Shown here piece by piece: positions 1 through 3,212 of a stretch of 5,073 nucleotides of DNA. Position 1 is the first letter of the stretch. Each line of letters opens with the position of its first letter. The stretch spans positions 1 to 5,073 of the forward strand of contig JAEXXR010000475.1 of assembly GCA_023405705.1 (NCBI GenBank), read 5' to 3'. The position numbers and the translations under genes are program-made. The notes under the pieces are model-generated. The model worked only from the letters and a program-made list of their open reading frames with translations, did no database searches and was not told the origin of the DNA. The DNA comes from Actinomycetes bacterium. GTDB lineage: Bacteria > Actinomycetota > Thermoleophilia > Solirubrobacterales > Solirubrobacteraceae.

Positions 1-1
1 G

Positions 2-616
2 CTCGGCTCCGACGAGGTCTCCGCGCGGCGCTGCTCGGACGGCGGCGACGCGATGACGCCGGCCGAGGAGACGCGCGAGCGGATCGCGACGCTCGCGGTG
101 ACGCTGCGCGCCTTCACGCGGCTGGCCGGCGCCGAGGCGGCGATGCTGCTGCTCGACCGCGGCGACGGCGGCCAGCCGTTCGTCGTCGACTGCCCGCAGG
201 AGGGCCTCGTGACGCTGGCCGAAGGCGAGCAGCTTGTCGAGCTGGAGCCGGCCAGACTGGCCGCCGAGCCGCTGCCGCTCCCGCCGATCCGCCCGCTCGG
301 GCCGTTCACGGTCGCGGCACTGCTGACGGAGCTGGAGATGGCGGCTGCGCGCGACGCAGGCGCGGCCGATCTCGGGCTCGGCGCGGTCGCCGGTGACGGT
401 GTGGCGGGGGATCCCGGCATCGGTGCCGGTGAGGGACCGGTCGCGCTGCTTGCCGGTGCGCTGGTGCAGCTGACGGGCTCGTTCCCGGGCCGCAGCGTCC
501 TCAGCGCCACCTTCCTCACCGACGACCCGGACCGCCCGCTCCAGCTCACCGCTCGCGCTGGCGACCCCCTCGTCGCCTCGCTCGGCGACCGCCAGTTCGA
601 GCTGCCCGCCCCCTGA
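2..616 (+). CDS. Unrecognised protein, C-terminal part (5' end outside window)
   Basis: I do not recognise the family. The frame is open from the left edge. Upstream of the first ATG (53) all 17 codons end in G or C, much better than either other frame there, so the gene probably starts outside the window and ATG 53 is internal; from ATG 53 it would be 187 aa. No Shine-Dalgarno sequence precedes 53. One alternative is that an upstream gene ends at the TGA at 54-56, overlapping ATG 53 as ATGA, a common operon junction, but codon bias argues against it. Counting from ATG 53, the protein has a helical, Arg/Ala-rich start (to about 35), an alpha/beta-looking section (about 30-70), a Gly-rich low-complexity linker (about 103-127) and a final beta-rich section ending in FELPAP. 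No signal peptide or membrane segment is seen. The linker uses more T-ending Gly codons than its surroundings. A GAF-like fold is possible but unsupported. Confidence 0.7.
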   Translation, partial: LGSDEVSARRCSDGGDAMTPAEETRERIATLAVTLRAFTRLAGAEAAMLLLDRGDGGQPFVVDCPQEGLVTLAEGEQLVELEPARLAAEPLPLPPIRPLGPFTVAALLTELEMAAARDAGAADLGLGAVAGDGVAGDPGIGAGEGPVALLAGALVQLTGSFPGRSVLSATFLTDDPDRPLQLTARAGDPLVASLGDRQFELPAP

Positions 617-636
617 CTGCGCACCCCTGCGCAGTC
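615..636 (+). terminator. Stem-loop overlapping the stop codon, possible terminator
   Basis: A perfect 9-bp stem (615-623 with 628-636) closes a CCCC loop and overlaps the TGA stop at 614-616. No T-run follows, so it is not a canonical intrinsic terminator. GC-rich stems without a U-tract are, however, common after actinobacterial genes. It could instead protect the mRNA end. Confidence 0.4.
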
Positions 637-646
637 CCTCCGCAGC

Positions 647-668
647 TGACAACACAGCGGCTGTAGAC
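647..668 (+). repeat. Left arm of a 22-base inverted repeat
   Basis: This segment matches the reverse complement of 1037-1058 at 19 of 22 positions, with a perfect 8-base inner block CTGTAGAC and a CAACACA block. The two arms enclose about 410 bases. No target-site duplication is evident in the bases flanking the arms. Confidence 0.7.
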
Positions 669-699
669 GCGCCAGAACGCGCGTGCGAGCGTGTGTTCG

Positions 700-811
700 C
701 GTCAGTGCGAGATGCGCGTTCACCTCCAGAACTGCCGCGGGGATCGACCCCGCGGCCGGGGCGCGAGCCCTGAGAAAGGAGGTGAACGCCATCGAAGTGA
801 TCGCAATGACG
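700..811 (+). promoter_or_regulatory. Long leader stem that would hide a ribosome-binding site
   Basis: The 5' arm 700-727 pairs with 778-811 in four blocks: 716-727 with 778-789 (12 bp perfect, covering GGAGGTGAACGC), 711-714 with 790-793, 706-710 with 801-805 and 700-704 with 807-811. That is 26 bp in total, interrupted by one bulged base (715), a 7-base bulge (794-800) and one mismatch. The enclosed part forms two adjacent hairpins: 735-742 with 748-755 (8 bp, loop ATCGA), and 757-762 with 767-772 (6 bp including one G-U, loop GCGA, a GNRA tetraloop). The result is a three-way junction. In RNA it would mask the Shine-Dalgarno sequence and start of the tiny ORF at 791. The pairing is read directly; the regulatory role is inferred. 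Confidence 0.5.
775..785 (+). promoter_or_regulatory. Exceptionally strong Shine-Dalgarno sequence
   Basis: AAAGGAGGTGA is an 11-base perfect complement of the usual bacterial 16S rRNA 3' end. It lies 5 bases before an ATC triplet at 791, with GTG triplets at 782 and 797 and an ATG at 806 in the same frame. None of the ordinary protein genes in this window has a site of this strength. Confidence 0.55.
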
Positions 812-853
812 TTGGTGCTGCTGTGGTTCCTCGATCGAGTGAGCCGCCGCTAG
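791..853 (+). CDS. Candidate tiny hydrophobic peptide (20 aa, ATC start)
   Basis: The frame from ATC 791 to TAG 851-853 encodes 20 residues: a short polar start (MEVIA if ATC is read as Met), a hydrophobic core MTLVLLWFL and a basic tail DRVSRR. The start is chosen by spacing from the Shine-Dalgarno sequence at 775-785. GTG 782 overlaps that sequence (23 aa), GTG 797 gives 18 aa and ATG 806 gives 15 aa. ATC is a rare start codon in bacteria. A single short hydrophobic segment with a basic tail, plus ribosome-site sequestration, resembles type I toxins or small membrane peptides. It could equally be a leader peptide or no gene at all. No antisense RNA can be shown. Confidence 0.3.
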   Translation: MEVIAMTLVLLWFLDRVSRR

Positions 854-867
854 CGCCGGGCCCGGCG
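854..867. repeat. 14-base perfect palindrome after the tiny ORF
   Basis: CGCCGGGCCCGGCG is self-complementary and starts directly after the TAG at 851-853. As RNA it would leave a 5-bp stem with a GGCC loop. There is no T-run. It could be a weak stop or an mRNA-protecting stem, or simply another part of the structured region. Confidence 0.45.
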
Positions 868-907
868 TCGATCACAGCGGCACCGGGCCGCGCTGCCTCA
901 GGAACGA

Positions 908-940
908 CGAGAGCCCGGGGATCACAGCCCCGGGCTCTCG
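908..940. terminator. 13-bp perfect stem-loop without a U-tract
   Basis: The arms 908-920 and 928-940 pair perfectly over 13 bp around the loop ATCACAG. On the plus strand it is followed by AAACAAAA rather than T residues. On the minus strand the downstream bases are not T-rich either. It may be a U-less terminator for the tiny-ORF transcript or a structural stem of a longer RNA. Confidence 0.5.
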
Positions 941-973
941 AAACAAAAGCCCAGGCTGCAACACCGGACTTTC

Positions 974-1007
974 AGGAGGTGCGCCATCGAGGCGCGATCG
1001 CACTGAC
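974..1007 (+). repeat. Second direct copy of the Shine-Dalgarno/start core
   Basis: This matches 777-810: AGGAGGTG, then CGCCATCGA, then ATCGCA and TGAC, with a 2-base gap and a few substitutions. An inverted third copy lies at 700-727. Here the ATC at 986 opens only six codons before TGA, so no plausible product follows. It can pair with 701-727 by 24 bp in four blocks (10, 4, 3 and 7), competing with the copy at 777-811. Confidence 0.6.
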
Positions 1008-1036
1008 CAAACCATCGTAACGCGGCGAAACCGCAT

Positions 1037-1058
1037 GTCTACAGCGGGTGTGTTGGCA
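1037..1058 (-). repeat. Right arm of the 22-base inverted repeat
   Basis: This is the reverse-complement partner of 647-668, with 19 of 22 positions matching. It ends 62 bases before the tRNA gene and about 38 bases before its candidate -10 element. Confidence 0.7.
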
Positions 1059-1096
1059 CGGATGGGGGTCGCGCGGCGCGTCGCGGGCGAAGCGTC

Positions 1097-1102
1097 TATC
1101 CT
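1097..1102 (+). promoter_or_regulatory. Candidate -10 element for the tRNA gene
   Basis: TATCCT fits the actinobacterial TANNNT -10 pattern and lies 18 bases before the mature tRNA 5' end, a plausible distance. No good -35 hexamer is seen 16-18 bases further upstream. Confidence 0.35.
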
Positions 1103-1120
1103 GATGCGTCCAAGCCGCCT

Positions 1121-1191
1121 TGCGGGATCGTCTAATGGCAAGACACTCGGCTCTGGACCGAGTAATCGGGGTTCGAATCCCTGTCCCGCAG
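1121..1191 (+). tRNA. tRNA-Gln (anticodon CTG)
   Basis: A complete cloverleaf can be drawn. The acceptor stem is TGCGGGA (1121-1127) with TCCCGCA (1184-1190), and the discriminator is G1191. The D stem is GTCT/AGAC (1130-1133/1141-1144). The anticodon stem CTCGG/CCGAG (1146-1150/1158-1162) has loop CTCTGGA, which places CTG at 1153-1155, reading CAG. The variable loop is TAAT. The T stem 1167-1171/1179-1183 includes one G-T pair, and the T loop is TTCGAAT. The U1-A72 end and G discriminator are typical of glutamine tRNAs. CCA is not encoded (CTCCA follows the discriminator), so it must be added after transcription. It appears to be a single-gene unit, with a strong terminator 6 bases downstream. 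Confidence 0.97.
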
Positions 1192-1196
1192 CTCCA

Positions 1197-1224
1197 CGAA
1201 AGCCCCGCACATGCGGGGCTTTCG
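1197..1224. terminator. Strong bidirectional terminator between tRNA-Gln and the cyclase gene
   Basis: A 13-bp perfect stem (1197-1209 with 1212-1224) has the core AAGCCCCGCA/TGCGGGGCTT; the innermost pair probably opens to give a 4-base loop. The arms carry AAA and TTT, so a short U-run is made on either strand. It lies 6 bases after the tRNA and 27 bases beyond the stop of the converging minus-strand gene, so it can serve both. Confidence 0.85.
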
Positions 1225-1250
1225 CCGTTTCGGCGGCGCGCCAGCGGCCG

Positions 1251-3131
1251 TCAGCCGCCGCACCAGACGTCGACCGGGTCTCTGCGGCCCTTCAGCGTCA
1301 CGGGGCCGAGGTGGCGGAGGCCGAGCAGCCCTTCGCCCGGGACGGGCGAGCCGGCGGCAGGACCGGCGGGCGGCGATGCATCGGGCGCGGCAGGACCGGC
1401 GGGTGAGGTGGCGTCGGCCGCCGTGAGGGCGGCGACGGTGGTGCCGGAGACGAAGAGGCGGGCGTCGTGATCGCGGCCGAGGGTCTGGAGGCGGGCGGCG
1501 ACGTTGGTGGCGTCGCCGACGGCGGCGTACTCGATCCGTCGTCTGGAGCCGAGGACGCCGGCCATGACGGTGCCGCTGTTGATCCCGACGCACGCCTCCA
1601 GCGGGGCGTCGGCGAGGCGCTGCTCCAGCAGCCAGGCGTTGAAGGCCGGGAGCTGCTCCTCGACGATCGCGCGGCCGGCGGCCAGCGCGCGGGCGGCGTG
1701 GTCGGGCTGGGGGAGCGGGGCGCCGAAGACGGCCATCATGCCGTCGCCCTGGTAGGAGACGACCGTGCCGCCGCGGTCGAGCACGGCGCTTGAGACGGCC
1801 TCCAGATAGCGGTTCAGCAGCGCGATCACCTGCTCGGCGTCGAGCCGTTCCGACAGCGTCGTGAAGCCGCGCAGGTCGCAGAACAGCACCGTCGCGTCGG
1901 CGCGGCGGCTGGGAAGCGGGAGGTCGTCGGAACCTGCGCCGGCGATGCCGTCCGGTGACTCGGCGTCGCGCGCGCCGTGGAAGGGCCAGCGGCCGGAGCG
2001 CTGCGTGCGGCGGCGCACGTCGCGGTCGAGCAGCTCGGTGGCGACGGCGGGGGCGACGAACTGCTCGAAGACGGCGCGGAGTCGGCGGCGGGCGCGGACC
2101 TCGACGACGTAGACGAGCCCGACGGCGCCGGCGGTGCCGAGCAGGAGCGCCAGCAGCGGGTCGGCGAGCGGGACGATCGTCCCCGCGTCGAAGGCGAGCT
2201 GGGCGCCGACGAGCAGCGCGACGACGCCCAGCAGGCTCGCGACGAGCGTGCGACCGAGCACGATGCCCGGCGGCCCGGCCGGGATCGTCGCCAGCGGCGC
2301 GAGCAGGGCGGCGGCGAGCACGACCAGCAGCGCGACGGCTCCGGAGGCGTCGCGCAGCGGGTAGCCGTCGAGGACCGTCTGGATCGCGTTGGCGTGGATC
2401 TCGGCGCCGGGCATGACGCCGCCGACCGGGACGGCGTGCACGTCCTGGAGGTTCTCGGCGGTCGCGCCGACGACGACGACCTTGCCGCGCACGTCGTCCC
2501 CGTCCAGCCTGCCGTTCACCACGTCCTCGAAGTCGAGCGTCTCGACCGTTCCCGACGGACCGTGGAAGGCGATCGGGCGGGTCGGTGCGCCGGGGTCGCC
2601 GCCGGCCGCCAGCACGGAGAGGTGGGGGACGCCGAGGACCGTCGCCTCCAGCTCGCGCATCGTCCCGTCGCGGTCGATCGGGAAGAGCGCGTACCCGGCG
2701 CGGGCACCGTCGCGCGTCAGGCCGGGGAGCACGTACGGCCTGCCCGGGCCCTGCAGCTCCGAGCTGCCCATCACCACGCGCGGATCGCGCGCCGCCCGCA
2801 CCAACGCGCGGTCGTCGGCGGGGCTGCCGGACGGCTCGGAGAACTGCACGTCGTAGGCGACGGCTCTCGCGCCGGCGGCGAGCAGCGCGTCGATCGCCTC
2901 GGCGTGGACGGAGCGGGGGAACGGCCACTGCATCCCGAGCTCCTGGAAGGTCCGTTCGCCGATCCCGACGACGACCACGTCCGGCGGCGGCCCCTGCGAG
3001 CCGCGGACGTCGAAGCGGGCGTCGATCGCGGCCAGCTCGGCGCGCTCCAGCGGGGCGGTGCCGGCCAGCAGGACCGCCGCGACGGCGGCGACGATCCCGA
3101 CGAGCAGCGCGCGCAGGGATCGGCCGGTCAT
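1251..3131 (-). CDS. CHASE2-domain transmembrane class III adenylate/guanylate cyclase
   Basis: This is a 626-aa membrane sensor that should make a cyclic nucleotide. One N-terminal membrane segment (about 8-26) leads to an extracytoplasmic CHASE2 domain (about 30-258, with DVVVVGIGERTF and the AYDVQFSE region). Three membrane segments follow (about 263-285, 296-316 and 319-345), then a charged linker and the cytoplasmic cyclase domain (about 410-625). Metal-binding aspartates are D419 (FCDLRGFT) and D463 (YQGDGMMAVFG); transition-state residues are N543 and R547 (ATNVAARL). The usual substrate-contacting Lys and Thr/Asp positions are Ser459 and Ala536, so nucleotide preference or activity is uncertain. 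A Pro/Ala/Gly-rich insert (about 576-598) precedes the C-terminal LGPVTLKGR motif. ATG 3131 was chosen because the membrane segment follows at once. ATG 3149 is also in frame, and neither has a clear Shine-Dalgarno sequence. It diverges from the propeller gene. Confidence 0.93.
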   Translation of the reverse strand: MTGRSLRALLVGIVAAVAAVLLAGTAPLERAELAAIDARFDVRGSQGPPPDVVVVGIGERTFQELGMQWPFPRSVHAEAIDALLAAGARAVAYDVQFSEPSGSPADDRALVRAARDPRVVMGSSELQGPGRPYVLPGLTRDGARAGYALFPIDRDGTMRELEATVLGVPHLSVLAAGGDPGAPTRPIAFHGPSGTVETLDFEDVVNGRLDGDDVRGKVVVVGATAENLQDVHAVPVGGVMPGAEIHANAIQTVLDGYPLRDASGAVALLVVLAAALLAPLATIPAGPPGIVLGRTLVASLLGVVALLVGAQLAFDAGTIVPLADPLLALLLGTAGAVGLVYVVEVRARRRLRAVFEQFVAPAVATELLDRDVRRRTQRSGRWPFHGARDAESPDGIAGAGSDDLPLPSRRADATVLFCDLRGFTTLSERLDAEQVIALLNRYLEAVSSAVLDRGGTVVSYQGDGMMAVFGAPLPQPDHAARALAAGRAIVEEQLPAFNAWLLEQRLADAPLEACVGINSGTVMAGVLGSRRRIEYAAVGDATNVAARLQTLGRDHDARLFVSGTTVAALTAADATSPAGPAAPDASPPAGPAAGSPVPGEGLLGLRHLGPVTLKGRRDPVDVWCGG

Positions 3132-3212
3132 CGGCCCAGTGTCGCGCATTCGACACAACTGTGGTGCTGTCTGCGACAGTGGTGCGGCGCACGGTGCGCC
3201 ACCATCCGGTTC
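3132..3212. promoter_or_regulatory. Divergent promoter/operator region
   Basis: These 81 bases separate two divergent genes, so both promoters must lie here or in the gene starts. I see a dyad CTGTC-TGC-GACAG (3167-3179), a second dyad GGCGCAC-G-GTGCGCC (3186-3200) and a 10-base direct repeat (9 of 10 matching) at 3158-3167 and 3176-3185, 18 bases apart. No convincing -35/-10 pair or Shine-Dalgarno sequence is visible for either gene, so leaderless or weakly led mRNAs are possible. Confidence 0.45.

Larger units (their letters stand above)
647..1058 (+). other. Inverted-repeat-bounded structured non-coding region
   Basis: This covers most of the gene-free stretch 617-1120. Its ends are the 22-base inverted repeat. 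Homology between the two ends continues inwards: GTCAGTGCGA at 701-710 is the exact reverse complement of 998-1007, followed in both by GATG and ACCTCC blocks, so the ends form imperfect arms of about 80 bases. Further pairings are ACGCGC/GCGCGT (667-672/679-684), an 8-bp hairpin (735-755), a 6-bp hairpin with a GCGA tetraloop (757-772), a 14-base palindrome (854-867) and a 13-bp stem (908-940). Longer open frames through it cross these stems, lack convincing starts and do not look coding. It may be a structured RNA with a small ORF, or a MITE-like element. I recognise no known RNA family. The strand is assumed from the orientation of the Shine-Dalgarno sequence. Confidence 0.5.

Noticed and set aside
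691..1020. Plus-strand open frame of 109 codons
   Set aside because: It runs through the 8-bp and 13-bp stems and both Shine-Dalgarno-like cores, has no ribosome site at its start, and its residue composition looks random (Arg/Pro/Ala-rich with no motif).
647..1058. Classical insertion sequence or integrated element at the tRNA
   Set aside because: There is no transposase or integrase, no duplicated tRNA 3' end (att site) in the window, and no visible target-site duplication at the inverted-repeat edges. A non-autonomous element remains possible and is treated as a finding.
617..1120. CRISPR array, retron or diversity-generating element
   Set aside because: The repeated cores are not regularly spaced and one is inverted. 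No Cas, reverse transcriptase or template/variable repeat pair is present in the window.
872..1210. Minus-strand open frame of 112 codons
   Set aside because: It reads antisense through the tRNA-Gln gene; the GQGFEPRLLGPEPS stretch is the typical false translation of a tRNA complement.
1035..1470. Plus-strand open frames overlapping the tRNA
   Set aside because: They translate the tRNA itself (SSNGKTLGSGPSNRGSNPCPA-like) and then run antisense to the cyclase gene; no independent coding signal.
1977..3212. Long plus-strand open frame extending upstream of the propeller gene
   Set aside because: It is antisense to the cyclase gene and lacks motifs. The real start is ATG 3213, where a signal peptide begins.
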